DNA of 64,000 bases from Cytophagales bacterium. GTDB lineage: Bacteria; Bacteroidota; Bacteroidia; Cytophagales; 172606-1. Below, piece after piece: positions 39,475 through 50,380 of the stretch (positions within the stretch are counted from its first letter, which is position 1; the number at the start of each line of letters is the position of its first letter). The notes below the pieces were generated by a model. It ran no database searches. It had not been told where the DNA came from and worked only from the letters and a program-made list of their open reading frames with translations. The stretch covers positions 53,059-117,058 of the forward strand of contig JAUJNL010000006.1 of assembly GCA_030448185.1 (NCBI GenBank). The letters are read 5' to 3'. Made by a program: the position numbers and the translations under genes.

Positions 39475-40692
39475 ATGCAATTACCAAGAATTCTGCTGCT
39501 GACTGAGGCTGTGCCTATGAAGAACCGGGGCGGAGCCAAGCAGACTTTATATAATTTGCTTAAAGAATATCCTCAGGAAAACCTTAGCTTATTAACCATC
39601 AAAAGTGATGAGGTTGCCCCACCAGACAGCATGAAGTCTTTCTTATACAGAGAATCTTATTTTGACTTCCTCCCTTCTGTTATTCAAACCCGATTTAGCT
39701 ACCCACTTTATCAACTTAATTGTATTATCCGCAAAACCGTCGGGTATGATAAGATCAACCAAATAATTGATTGGAAGCCCGATATCATTTTGGTAGTACC
39801 AATGGGCTCAGCACCAGTCTGGATCGGAGAGGAACTAAGTCGTAAGGTTCCGGCTAAAGTAGTAGTGTATATGATGGATGACTGGCTGGAAGTTCAACGA
39901 CCAGGGCCAGCAAAATGGGCGACGGATAGAAACCTTAAGCATTTGCTTCAGATATCAGCGGGTTGGATTATGATTAGTAAGAATATGTCTCAGACGCTTA
40001 AGGAGAGATACCAACTCGATAACAAAAAAGTATTGATTGCCCAAAATCCCGTTTACTTGGAAGCTATCAATTTGAATCCTAAACCTATTGTAGCCACAAA
40101 CTCTTTTAAATTAGCCTATGCTGGAGCTATTCTACCAATGCACGCTGATGGGGTTAAACTTGTAGCAAAGGCAGTTAGTTTGCTAAGGAAACAAGGAAAA
40201 GATGTCACCTTTACCGTTTTTGCCTCCGATTATTACTGGAGTTATTGGGAACAGGTTTGGAAGAAAAACGGTGCTGATATGGATGGAGTAATCTATGGGG
40301 GTTACTTGGAGCGATACGCTGATTTTCTTTTGCAATTGCAAAATTATGACCTGTGTGTAGTGTCAGCTGCCTTTAATCCTAAGTTGGCTCCTTACTCCCG
40401 AAGTTCGGTACAGACTAAGATTACTGATTATTGGTCTACAGGAGCGCCAATTTTATCGGTTGGCCCAACTTACTCAGCCTGTAGTCAATTTGTAGCTGAG
40501 CGGGAGGCCGGATTCGTAATTGATAAGAATGACCCGGCAGCTTGTGCAGAATTTATTCTTAAAATAATGAACAATCCGGAATTGCGCAAAAAATACCGCG
40601 ACAATGGTCTCCGGATTGTCCGCGATGAATTCAGCATGCCGATAGTAACGAAGCAAATAAATGAATTCTTTAAAGACATTCATGCCTCCTGA
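39475..40692 (+). CDS. Glycosyltransferase, GT4-like
   Basis: 405 residues, GT-B fold. N-terminal Rossmann start PRILLLTEAVPMKNRGGAKQTLYNLLK; AKVVVYMMDDWLEVQRPGP is the middle acceptor-side strand. C-terminal domain: LAYAGAILPMHADGVKLVAKAVSLLRK, then the VQTKITDYWSTGAPILSVGP segment in place of the usual E-x7-E (weak). ATG 39475 chosen; a TTG lies two codons upstream. First gene after the strong terminator, so it probably has its own promoter. Sugar unknown. Confidence 0.75.
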   Translation: MQLPRILLLTEAVPMKNRGGAKQTLYNLLKEYPQENLSLLTIKSDEVAPPDSMKSFLYRESYFDFLPSVIQTRFSYPLYQLNCIIRKTVGYDKINQIIDWKPDIILVVPMGSAPVWIGEELSRKVPAKVVVYMMDDWLEVQRPGPAKWATDRNLKHLLQISAGWIMISKNMSQTLKERYQLDNKKVLIAQNPVYLEAINLNPKPIVATNSFKLAYAGAILPMHADGVKLVAKAVSLLRKQGKDVTFTVFASDYYWSYWEQVWKKNGADMDGVIYGGYLERYADFLLQLQNYDLCVVSAAFNPKLAPYSRSSVQTKITDYWSTGAPILSVGPTYSACSQFVAEREAGFVIDKNDPAACAEFILKIMNNPELRKKYRDNGLRIVRDEFSMPIVTKQINEFFKDIHAS

Positions 40693-40809
40693 AACTTGTG
40701 ATTAAGATGGTCTCTCCTTTTTCTAATCCAGTTATTAGTATAAATTACATTTAATGGACGGATAGGGAATTCGCTGTAAAGCCGAAATGTAGAAATTAAT
40801 AAATACAAC

Positions 40810-41947
40810 ATGAAGCCGGTTAAACTTTTCGTTGATTCAAAGGATCTGACCAGCAAGTTGTTAAAGGCACCATTGCTGTATCCTTTAACCGGATTACCCG
40901 AATGGTCTCTATTCCATGACCGCGATCTAAGAGTAAATGTATATGATAAGTATGTGGCAGAAGGCCGGCGCTATTTTGAGCTAAGCAGTTTGAATGATTG
41001 TGATTATATTATATATCCATTCGAAATTAACCTTCACGTAAACCTACCCGAGTTACAAGAGAAGCTGTTAACTTATGCTGAATATGAGAAGAAGGTTAAT
41101 AAACCAGTATTGATTTTTTACGCCAACGACTTAGAGGTTAATAGGTGGATGTCAAACATCCCTTTCCAGAACCCAATCATTTTTGCCTCTTCTCTGTTCA
41201 AATCTACTCAGCCTGATTATCTGCATGCCCAACCGGCCTTCATCAAAGATCCTTTATCAGAAGGTTTCACCCCCTATATACGTCAGAAGAGTTCAGAAGC
41301 AGCTGTAGGATTCTGCGGATTTGCTGCTCCAATGGGGGTGCCATGGGGTAAATACCGAATCCAGGAAGAAGTAAGGCTTTTACTGGATCAGCTAGGCTTA
41401 TTAAAAAGGATGAACCTGGATGCATTCCATACAACTCGGGTAAGAGCCTTAAAAAAAATCAACCGTTCAGGTAGGGTAAAGGCAAATTTTATTATTCGAA
41501 GCTTTTCTGCGTTTGATAGCACTCAGGGGCTGTTTTCCGAAGGCAAGGAGGAAAGAGCCAAGCGGTTACGTAACCAATACTTTACTAATATTCTTGAATC
41601 TGATTACGTGCTATGCTCCAGAGGACATGGTAATTTCTCATTCAGATTTTACGAAACTTTGGCTTGTAGCCGGATTCCGGTGTTCATCAATACTGATTCA
41701 GTGCTACCATTTGATACTAGTATTGATTGGAAACGGTATTGTATATGGATTGATGCGCCGGATATTTCTCGGATAGACCAACGAATTGCCCAATTCCATC
41801 ACAGCTCACCCCGACGAGTTTCAGCAGTTGCAATCGGATTGTCGGAAGCTCTGGGAAGAATATTCGTCACCCGAAGGCTTTTTTCGTAATACGGCTAAGC
41901 AACTGAGCACTATTATGACTGAATCCTCAGCAAGAATCAACACTTAA
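40810..41947 (+). CDS. Exostosin-like (GT47-type) glycosyltransferase, 3' end frameshifted
   Basis: About 379 residues when repaired. The core CSRGHGNFSFRFYETLACSRIPVFINTDSVLPFD matches the GT47/exostosin C-terminal domain, which binds the sugar nucleotide. The first half is less conserved (DYIIYPFEINLHVNLPELQEKLL, PVLIFYANDLE). The frame shifts near 41810: the other frame continues with DEFQQLQSDCRKLWEEYSSP and stops at 41947. Without repair it would end 19 codons earlier. Exostosin-like enzymes are uncommon among bacterial O-antigen transferases but are known. Confidence 0.78.
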
Positions 41948-42172
41948 TGTATAGTTGCTGAATACTCTGAAATATTACGTTAAGAGGATTTATAAATATG
42001 TCTATCACTAACTTATTAAGCCTCTCTGCCAGAACCTGGATTATTCATTTATATAAATATAACAAAAAGGGTAAAGTATCTTAGCCTAATTTCCTGTTAC
42101 TTTGGGCGTGATTTGAGCCAATCATTCATAAAGGAGCAGGATGGAAAAAGGTAATTGTATCAAGCAACGGTC

Positions 42173-43317
42173 ATGAAAAAACTTTTTATTGATAAGTTTT
42201 TGCGAATTGAAGCGGGAATTCGGAGCGGCTAAACATTTAATAGAACTATCCGAAGAAATGGAAAAAATAGGATGGAGTGCACACTTGTTCCCCCCAATGA
42301 AATACATAAAGATGGGCTGAGCAACCTGGAACAATATCAGCGTGCCTTACGGGACTATCTAAGACAGAATGCCCGAAAATATGATGTTGCCGAATACGGC
42401 CAATACTATCTGCCGTTCTCCCGGCAAGATTTCCCTGAAGAAACGCTGATGGTAGCTCGTAGTGTACTTCTGCACTACCACTTCTTCTCCATAAAAATGC
42501 CTACTACCGGGGGGACGCTGAAAGAATTTCTCTACCATCATACCAAAGGCCGTTTGATTAGTTACCTTGAAAATCCTAAGATCAACCGAAATATATAACT
42601 CACCACTTTTCGGGAAGCGGATTTGATTAATGTAAATAATAGCGATGATAAAAGGGGTTGATGCAAAGAGGGTTTCATGGCAGCAAAGTAGCCGTAATAC
42701 CTTGTGGACTAAGCGATTCTGCCCGGCAGGCTTTTCATCAGATATCCAGTAAAACACCAGATAAGCGCCAGATCGCCTTCATTGGCACTTATGAACGCCG
42801 GAAGGGCTCTCTCGACCTGCCAGTTATTTTCAAGTTGATCTCAGATGCGTTACCTGATGTAACTTTTAAATTGCTTGGCACTTATTTTACTAAGGAACAG
42901 ATACAGTCCCGTTTCTCAAGTGAATTAACCCCTAAAATCACAGTAATTCCAAGCTATTCATCTGATCAACTTCCTTCACTGCTGGAAGATTGTACGGTTG
43001 GGATTTTCCCTTCTTACGTAGAAGGATTCGGTTTGGGCGTACTTGAAATGCTGGCTGCTTCCATACCCGTTTTCGCTTATAATGCTCCCGGCCCTCCTAT
43101 GATGCTAACAGAAGAATACCTCTCAGCACGGGGCGATAAACAAGGAATGGCGGATAAAATTATCAATTTGTTAAAAGATGAGAAACGGTTAGCACTAGAA
43201 CGTAGTAAAGCTAAGGAGACTTCCTTACCATTTACCTGGAAAAATGTAGCCGCTCAAACAGATAAAGTATATACCAGTTACCTTTCGGCGGTTCGAAGTA
43301 ATTTACTATTGGCTTAG
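42173..43317 (+). CDS. Glycosyltransferase, GT4 family, 5' half interrupted
   Basis: The C-terminal domain is clear: IAFIGTYERRKGSLDLPVIFKLI, VTFKLLGTYF, and the nucleotide-sugar motif GIFPSYVEGFGLGVLEMLAASIPVFAYNAPGPP, a canonical GT4 ExxxxxxxE (EGFGLGVLE). Breaks near 42200-42270, 42595 and 42655 split the N-terminal half (MKKLFIDKF, WSAHLFPPNEIHKDG, ARSVLLHYHFFSIK). About 380 residues when joined. Likely transfers a sugar to the growing repeat. Confidence 0.75.
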
Positions 43318-43366
43318 AAAAATTTATTTACTGGAAATTAATTACAAGGTTAGAAATCCCGGATGT

Positions 43367-44419
43367 ATGAAGGTATTATTTCTTCACTCTAATATACCCA
43401 ATTATGTTACTGATGGCTTGTTTCATGGTCTGCGTGAGCTGTTGGGCAATGACTGCATAGATATTCCCCGCAATGACCCCATGTACACGCCGTTGTCGCC
43501 GGAAGCCAGTCAGAAAACTGGAAGTAAGGGAAAAACACTATACGGACTATTAGAGGATAACTCAGTACTGGAAGGCCGCCGGGTATTCTGGCAACGTGAC
43601 TTGTCTACGTACGATCTAGTAGTAGTAGCCGACATTTTTCACTTATGGAATGAGTTCTGGGATATTACCAGAGAAGTGCCCCGGGAACGGGTAGTTATTG
43701 TAGATGGAATTGACAGCCCAGCCATTTTTCCTTATCTGCAGATGAAGGAACGATTCCGCACTAAGCCGTGGTCTTTTATGGCGCCTATTCGTTCAGTACG
43801 TTACTTTAAGCGTGAGGTAGTGAATGGGGCCGAAACATTTGGGATGGCACAATACCTACCTAAGAGCTTTCATAGCATTTTTTCGGTTCCCAGGAACCTT
43901 CAACCCATTTCCATGTCAATTCCCCGAAGCAAAATCACCAACGTAACTACTGGGTCGAAAACCAAGGATTTTGTGGATTATGTTGTAGATAAGGAAGTAG
44001 CTGAACGCATCCGGAAAAGCTTTGTGGCAGTAGGGCAATGGAAACCTCTATTTGAGCAGGAAGAAGATTATTACCGGGATATTCAGGTATCTCGCTTTGG
44101 AATTACTACCCGCCGGGAAGGCTGGGATTGTCTCAGGCATTATGAGTACGCCGCCAATGGCTGTGTCATGTGTTTTAAAGACCTGGAAACTAAACCCGAG
44201 AAATGCGCCCCTTACGGTCTAGATAAAAGCAATTGTATTATATACCATAATGCTGATGACCTTATGAAAAAAATCTCATCTTTGGGGAATTATCAGTATG
44301 AAGATTTGCTGAATGCCACTTATCAATGGATTGATCAATATACAACAGTGAAAGTAGCTGAACGTTTCCTGGAAGCTTGTTCTCTTAAAATTCCCAGGTT
44401 GCAGGCGCTGGCTACTTAA
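43367..44419 (+). CDS. Putative glycosyltransferase, distant GT-B type
   Basis: 350 residues, cytoplasmic. It begins MKVLFLHSNIPNYVTDGLFHGLRELLG with a Rossmann-like strand. VVVADIFHLWNEFWDI and RVVIVDGIDSP precede the C-terminal half, where YRDIQVSRFGITTRREGWDCLRHYEYAANGCVMCFKDLETKPEKCAPYGL resembles the sugar-donor region of exostosin and related spore-coat GT families. No signature of a named GT family is complete. Its place inside the cluster is the main support. Confidence 0.6.
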   Translation: MKVLFLHSNIPNYVTDGLFHGLRELLGNDCIDIPRNDPMYTPLSPEASQKTGSKGKTLYGLLEDNSVLEGRRVFWQRDLSTYDLVVVADIFHLWNEFWDITREVPRERVVIVDGIDSPAIFPYLQMKERFRTKPWSFMAPIRSVRYFKREVVNGAETFGMAQYLPKSFHSIFSVPRNLQPISMSIPRSKITNVTTGSKTKDFVDYVVDKEVAERIRKSFVAVGQWKPLFEQEEDYYRDIQVSRFGITTRREGWDCLRHYEYAANGCVMCFKDLETKPEKCAPYGLDKSNCIIYHNADDLMKKISSLGNYQYEDLLNATYQWIDQYTTVKVAERFLEACSLKIPRLQALAT

Positions 44420-44460
44420 TATAAAACTTTGCACCTCTCTGTTGGGGTTGGAGAAAATTT

Positions 44461-45225
44461 ATGAGTAAGAAATTAGCCGCAGTTATTATCACTGTGCATA
44501 ATGAAGTACCCGACGAGTACGAAAAAATCGCTATTGCACAGTGTTTTAAAGTATTAGGAAGCCACCCTATTGTTTTTCTTTCCAGAAGCGAATTTGACTT
44601 TACGTATTACCAAGAAAAATATAGCAGGCAAGGAGAGGTTTCTTTCGAAAAATTCAGCTATGGTCCTGGAAGCAAAGGAATTGATGATCTGATGCTTTCA
44701 AGTGAATTTTACAGGCGATTTCTGGATTATAAATACATTCTCATTTACCATACTGATGCCTTTGTATTCCGAGACGATCTGCATTATTGGTGCTCTCAGA
44801 ATTATGATTATATCGGAGCAACTATTTTTGATACGGATTTTACCCGTATCTTTTTTCAGTATTCAAAATACCGGTATTTTCTTAAATTGGGATTATTGAA
44901 GAATCAGAATATTGGAAATGGAGGGTTCTCATTGCGTAAAGTAAGTTCGTTTTACATGAGCAGCCGTATATATAGGCCCTTAATCAAATCGCTGACGGAA
45001 GGGTTAAATGAAGATTTATTCTGGTCATTTAAGATGCCTTACCTGAATCCTTTCTTCAGAGTTCCAAGTCTTGATAAAGCCAAGAATTTTGCTTTTGAAA
45101 CTTCACCCCGTGAAGTTTTTGAAATGAACGGCAAGCAATTACCATTCGGTTGTCACGCATGGCGCCGTTATGATTTTGATTTTTGGAAACCATTCATTGA
45201 ATCTCAAGGGTATGTGTTATCTTAA
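44461..45225 (+). CDS. DUF5672 glycosyltransferase-like protein
   Basis: 254 residues, a small GT-A-like enzyme. The signature pieces of this group are all seen: YILIYHTDAFVFRDDLHYWCSQNYDYIGA, IGNGGFSLRKVSSFY, NEDLFWSF, FAFETSPREVFEMNG, LPFGCHAWRRYD. The DAF and NEDLFW motifs would hold the metal and catalytic residues. The starting ATG is 41 bp after the previous gene. Acceptor and sugar unknown. Confidence 0.82.
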   Translation: MSKKLAAVIITVHNEVPDEYEKIAIAQCFKVLGSHPIVFLSRSEFDFTYYQEKYSRQGEVSFEKFSYGPGSKGIDDLMLSSEFYRRFLDYKYILIYHTDAFVFRDDLHYWCSQNYDYIGATIFDTDFTRIFFQYSKYRYFLKLGLLKNQNIGNGGFSLRKVSSFYMSSRIYRPLIKSLTEGLNEDLFWSFKMPYLNPFFRVPSLDKAKNFAFETSPREVFEMNGKQLPFGCHAWRRYDFDFWKPFIESQGYVLS

Positions 45226-45293
45226 AAAAAGCGGCAACTGCTAAGCCTGTTTACGGTAAAAATGCTTCACTTATAATTGTCGGCTTGCTATAA

Positions 45294-46442
45294 ATGAAAA
45301 TTGTATTTATTACTGATAATTTCCCTCCAGTTGTCGATGGCGTAGGGGATTATACCTATAATCTCGGACAGGAGTTCGCCAACAACGGACATCAAGTATA
45401 TGTAATCTGCTCTCGGAAAGAGGCGATTATACAGCACGCTGAAAACATCAATTCTATTACGGTTCTTCCGATTATACTGCACTGGAATAAAAGTGCTATC
45501 AGTACTATATTGAAGTCGATTTCACATATTCAGCCAGATTGGATTGTACCGCAGTATGTACCATACTCCTATAATTACTATGGGATGCCTTTTTGGTTCT
45601 ACCAACTTGTCTCTGCGCTTAAACAACAGAAATACCGATTAGCCATCACCTTTCACGAAGTTTTTATTGATCTTGAATTAGATAAACCTAAGTATATACC
45701 TGTTGCATTAGCCCAACGAGCAATTACCTACTTGATCGCTGAGAAAGTTGACCATATCATTGTAAGTATTGAGAGAGTACGTCTTCAATTAAGGCGATTT
45801 GATGCTAAAATGACCAGGATTCCAATTGGGAGTAACATCAGGCCAGTTACAGTACCGGAGACAGATATAATACACTTAAGGAAGAAAATGGCTCCTAAAG
45901 ATGAATTTATCATTGCCTCTTTTGGAATTCGGGATCAGGTAAACCTGGTACACTTGCTGCATCGGCTTTTACAAGAAAAGCAGAATGTAAAACTAGCGCT
46001 TCTGGGCAAAATGAATTCTCCTACAATAGAGGCTATTAATAAACTTATTGGACAATTAAACCTTTCAGATAAAATTTATCTAACAGGCTTCCTAAGCAAT
46101 GATGAGCTTTATGCTACTCTGCGCAGTGCGGATGCCTTCATTATGCTGGAGGAGAATCGAGGAGGGGTAACCACCAAAAGTGGATCTATTGCGGCTGCTT
46201 ATGCAGCAGGTTTGCCCATTATTGGTACAAAAGGCCACATGACAGATTACTTTTTTGTGAACGGGGAAAACATCTTATTTACAGATGTAAAAAGCCTCGA
46301 TAAAATGACAAGTGATTTTAAGAATTTTATTCAAAATAAGGACAATATACTTAACCGACTGAAAAAAGGTTCAAAAAAAACCTACGAGGAGCGGCTGAGC
46401 TGGGAAAAAATATACAATGCGTATCTTAATTTATTAAATTAG
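45294..46442 (+). CDS. Glycosyltransferase, GT4 family
   Basis: 382 residues. The N-terminal domain begins MKIVFITDNFPPVVDGVGDYTYNLGQEFANNGHQV, the classic GT4 start. The C-terminal domain has EFIIASFGIRDQVNLVHLLHRLL, KIYLTGFLSNDELYATLRSADAFIMLEENRGGV and SGSIAAAYAAGLPIIGTKG. The acceptor-side HEVFIDLELD loop is present. Clean frame. Part of the run of GT genes from 39.5 to 51.5 kb. Confidence 0.88.
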   Translation: MKIVFITDNFPPVVDGVGDYTYNLGQEFANNGHQVYVICSRKEAIIQHAENINSITVLPIILHWNKSAISTILKSISHIQPDWIVPQYVPYSYNYYGMPFWFYQLVSALKQQKYRLAITFHEVFIDLELDKPKYIPVALAQRAITYLIAEKVDHIIVSIERVRLQLRRFDAKMTRIPIGSNIRPVTVPETDIIHLRKKMAPKDEFIIASFGIRDQVNLVHLLHRLLQEKQNVKLALLGKMNSPTIEAINKLIGQLNLSDKIYLTGFLSNDELYATLRSADAFIMLEENRGGVTTKSGSIAAAYAAGLPIIGTKGHMTDYFFVNGENILFTDVKSLDKMTSDFKNFIQNKDNILNRLKKGSKKTYEERLSWEKIYNAYLNLLN

Positions 46443-46677
46443 ATAGTTAATATTTAGTGATGTACAGCCAATGAAGCTCAAATGACAATTGTACAAAAAC
46501 AAGTTGAAATCCAATTTATTATTTAACTTACTTTCTTCAGTTACATATTCCTTCAGAAAGTAATAAACAAATAAGAAATACTATTTGAAATTTTCAGGAA
46601 AATAATCTTTATCCTTCTAGAAGCGTAAAAGTTAAGTATATTGAACTTGGGTGATAGATAAAATCAGCAAACCAAAC

Positions 46678-47733
46678 ATGAAAATTTTATTATATTCCTC
46701 ACTTTTTTACCCGATTATCGGAGGCTTGGAAAGCGTAGTATATACACTTGCCCATGAATTCGCTGGACAAGGACACGAAGTAAAAGTAGTAACTAAAACC
46801 CTCCGTGACCAACCCGATCATTTTCCCTTTGAAGTAATCCGTAAACCTTCGTTTCTTCAATTAATTAAATTGACCAAATGGAGTCAAGTTTATTTTCAGG
46901 CTTGTGTCACACTTACTAGTGTTTGGCCCCTATTGTTGATTCCGCGCCCACTTTTTATTACTCATCAGACTTGGTACCGCCGTATGGACGGAAGGATTGC
47001 CTGGCAAGATCGGCTTAAACTCCTGTTATGCCGTTTTGCCAATAACATCTCAATTAGCAAAGCAATTGCTGAACATATACCGGCTCCCTCTCATATAATT
47101 CCTAATCCGTATTTGAGTGATCTGTTCAAAGAATTGCCTGGTATTCCGCGAAATAAAAAAATTGTCTTTCTGGGACGGCTTGTATCTGATAAAGGTGTTG
47201 ATACTCTATTACAAGCGTTAATAGATTTAAAGAATCGGAATGTACCTTTCACCTGTACAATTATTGGTACCGGTCCAGACAGAGAACTTCTCGAAAATAT
47301 GAGTGCCGAGTATGGCCTAGCCAGCCAAGTGGATTTTATTGGCCCCCTTACTGGTGAGGCCTTAGTAAGAGTTCTTAACCAGCATCAGTTAATGGTAATA
47401 CCCTCTAAGTGGAAAGAACCTTTCGGCGTGGTTGCCCTTGAAGGTATTGCCTGCGGGTGTATTCCGATTGGTTCTCAAGGGGGAGGCCTGATCGATGCTA
47501 TTGGCCCCTGCGGAGTTACCTTTGAAAACTCAAATGTAAATGAACTAAGCGAAAAATTATACTACTTGTTAACCAACCAGGATCAATGGACGGTATATCG
47601 TAGCCATGCATCTGCGCACCTGAAAAGGCATACTGCTGCACATATAAGCACTGCTTATTTGGAAATTTTCGAACAAAAAATCAATTCAGCAAAATTTATA
47701 GACCAACATGTCGTCTCCGTTTCCCCTCAGTAA
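46678..47733 (+). CDS. Glycosyltransferase, GT4 family
   Basis: 351 residues from ATG 46678 (MKILLYSSLFYPIIGGLESVVYTLAHEFAGQGHEV), the canonical GT4 beginning. C-terminal motifs: KKIVFLGRLVSDKGVDTLLQAL, VDFIGPLTGEALVRVL and the donor-binding EPFGVVALEGIACGCIPIGSQGGG with E-x7-E. The last 26 bp overlap the start of the Wzy-like gene. A 235-bp AT-rich gap precedes it. Confidence 0.9.
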   Translation: MKILLYSSLFYPIIGGLESVVYTLAHEFAGQGHEVKVVTKTLRDQPDHFPFEVIRKPSFLQLIKLTKWSQVYFQACVTLTSVWPLLLIPRPLFITHQTWYRRMDGRIAWQDRLKLLLCRFANNISISKAIAEHIPAPSHIIPNPYLSDLFKELPGIPRNKKIVFLGRLVSDKGVDTLLQALIDLKNRNVPFTCTIIGTGPDRELLENMSAEYGLASQVDFIGPLTGEALVRVLNQHQLMVIPSKWKEPFGVVALEGIACGCIPIGSQGGGLIDAIGPCGVTFENSNVNELSEKLYYLLTNQDQWTVYRSHASAHLKRHTAAHISTAYLEIFEQKINSAKFIDQHVVSVSPQ

Positions 47734-49007
47734 AACTGATCACACTCTTCGCAATGGATTAGTTTTATTTTTTTTATGGATATTAATAGAAGGTATGCTA
47801 AGAAAATGGGTTGTTCCGGCCCTAGCAACGCCAATTTTCTTTTTTAAATATGTTATCATTGGTTACCTTTTAGCTTACTTCGTCTTACACCGGGTAAAGG
47901 TTTTGAAGAACCATTTCCCTTATATTGGTATCCTATTTTTTTACATCATCTATTGCTTCCTTGAGCTTTTCAACATGGACGTTACCGACAAACTCAGCGT
48001 TGGGGCAGTTGGCATCGCCGTCCATCTAGGATTTATCCCGTTAGCTTTTTTTATTCCCCAGGTTATTACCCGTCCCCAGCAATATTCTAAACTTATCAGG
48101 ACCGTAGCCTGGATATCACTTCCAATCTTCGTTTTAGGGATTATTCAATATTTTTCCCCGCAGGGCAGTTTTATTAACCGTTATGTAGCGGATGACATGA
48201 AAATTGCTATGGTGGGTTCTCACGTCCGGATTGCTACTGTTTTCTCGTACTTAGCGGGTCACGGGGTGTACCTGATATTTGTAATGCCATTTCTTTTTAT
48301 CTATATCACAACTAAGTTTGATCCCGATAAAAGCAAACTCCTGGTCATTGTTACGTTTATGCTTGGCCTGCTTAATCTTTTGATGACTGGTTCTCGCGGC
48401 CCTGTATTTTTCTTTGCAGTCGACGTTGTCCTCCTATTTTTGGGTATTGCATTGGGATGGGGAGGAGCAGATGCCAAGCTCAAGTCTTTATTCCCAAGTT
48501 TATTGGGATTCTGTTTGCTGGAGCTATTTTGCTACTGTATACGGAATCCGGGAATGAAGCCTTCGAAACATTTGCCAAAAAGAACCAAAGATTCCCAATA
48601 TGATGCTTACATAGCTGGATAGAAGATCAGCTCTCGCCCTTTAAATACCTGGAACAATCCGGGATAATTGGTTTTGGGATAGGTACTACTTATGAGGCTA
48701 ATCAGAAAATTTGACCGGCAGAGACCGGATGCCAGAATACTGGGAGGAAGAATCTGAAAGAATTGTAATAGAACTTGGTCTACCGGTCACTATTCTTTTT
48801 GCACACCGATTCGAATTGCCATTTTAAAAGATACTCTCTGTTAAAACTTTATTTACGGTATCAGATAGTCGTTTGAAACAGATTGCCTTAATTATTTGTA
48901 TACTGGAACTTCCCGCCTTGATCTATTTTAACCAATCAATATTTAACTGGTTAGAAAACATTCTATTCTGGACCTTAGTCGGTCTTATTTCCAATCTCTC
49001 AGATTGA
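47708..49007 (+). CDS. wzy: O-antigen polymerase (Wzy-like), 3' half interrupted
   Basis: Multi-pass membrane protein; helices such as GLVLFFLWILIEGMLRKWVVPA, FFKYVIIGYLLAYFVL, YIGILFFYIIYCFLELFN, VHLGFIPLAFFIPQVI, TVAWISLPIFVLGIIQYFS. LLMTGSRGPVFFFAVDVVLLFLG is the SRGP loop of the Wzy-C/O-antigen ligase class. The frame breaks near 48500, 48600, 48650, 48715, 48775 and 48840; other frames continue with further hydrophobic segments to a TGA at 49007, giving about 433 residues, normal for Wzy. The distinction between polymerase and ligase cannot be made from sequence alone. Confidence 0.75.
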
Positions 49008-49009
49008 CC

Positions 49010-50284
49010 AGCAGCGAAAACAAAAGCCTCAAATCTTAGTCTCGCATCCGGTAAGCAATACGTACATCAGCTTTGCTATGCCCTGCAGCAGCAGGGTTAC
49101 CTACAGGTATTTCTTTTTCCTTTGGTTTAAACCTAATACGCCTTTCTTTAAACTTATTGCGAAACTGCCAGAAGGCCCACGTAACAGCAGTAGAGAAGCT
49201 GTTTAAAAAAGAAACATTTTAAACCGTTAGATGAAACCGTATTATAATGCTTCCCTTGGCTGAATCCATACGCCAGGTTGCTAACTTAGTTATGGACGCC
49301 CACAGTGAAGAATGGGTTTTTCCGGTGGAAAGGATGCACGACCGTATGGTAGCAGGCCGTTTATCCAAATACAATCCTGATATTATAATAGGATACGAGA
49401 AGTCTTCTTTAAATACTGGCTAACCGCAATTAGAAAGATTACTGTGCTGGACCTAGCTCAAGTACATTACTCACACATTGGCGAGTTGAGAAGTTCATAT
49501 AAGGATATATGAAATAATAAAAAGTGAATCTTTATGAAAAAATTAACCGGATTAAGGCGGGGAATACGAGTATGTTGACTATATATTAACGTCCTCAGGC
49601 TATGCAAAAGAAACGCTGCTAAAGGCCAGTGTTCCCTCTGAAAAAATATTCACTGTCAATTTTAGGTTTTGATCCAAGCCTTTTCAAAAATAAAGAAATC
49701 GTATAATTATAAAGCTCCATTCAATATTATTTTTGTTGGTCAAATCTCCAATCGTAAAGGCGTAAGACTACTGCTGGAAGCTTTTGGAACAGTTGAATTT
49801 GCCTGATGCAAATTTAACTTTGTCGGATCATTGGCTGATAGTAAAAAATCTATGGAAGAGTATTCGGGTTTGTTTACCCATGTCCCCCTTCCTGCTGCAC
49901 GATGAACTTGTACGCTACTACTATCAGAAGCGGATGTATTTATTTTCCATCTTATCTCGACAGTTGGGCAATGACAGTGGTAGAAGCTATGGCTTGCGGC
50001 ACTCCGGTAGTTGTTACCGAACACACTGGATCCAAAAGACGCTGTCCGTAGGGAGGAGGTTTTGTTATTCCAGTGGATGACATTGAGGTTCTTAAGGAGA
50101 AAATTTTATTCTTCTATCATAACCGTAGGAGGAGATGGAAACAATGGGGAAAGTGGCCCATGAGGTAGCACAAGCATATACCTGGACTAACTACTATAAT
50201 CAAATAAAGCAAGCAGTGGAGATATCTGGCGAAAAGAAACAGAAAAAGCTTCTCTACTTGAAGTTAAAGTTTGATCAAACATAA
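49010..50284 (+). CDS. Glycosyltransferase, GT4 family, reading frame heavily interrupted
   Basis: Pieces in different frames line up as one GT4 protein: PQILVSHPVSNTY, HQLCYALQQQGYLQVF, IRQVANLVMDAHSEEWVFPVERMHDRMVAGRLSKYNPDIIIGYE, DYILTSSGYAKETLL, then the donor domain with VVEAMACGTPVVVTEHTGSKDAVREGGGFVIPVDDIEVLKEK and a C-terminal AVEISGEKKQKKLLY. At least eight breaks in 1.3 kb. The start is unclear; it probably follows or overlaps the Wzy stop. Decay or poor sequence quality cannot be told apart here. Confidence 0.65.
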
Positions 50285-50380
50285 ATCTGATTAGCAATTT
50301 TTGCAGCTAGCTCCATGTGTTTTTAAGTAACTTAAACCTGCCTTGCTACAACCGTTTTAATTTAGCCATAACACCTTGTT

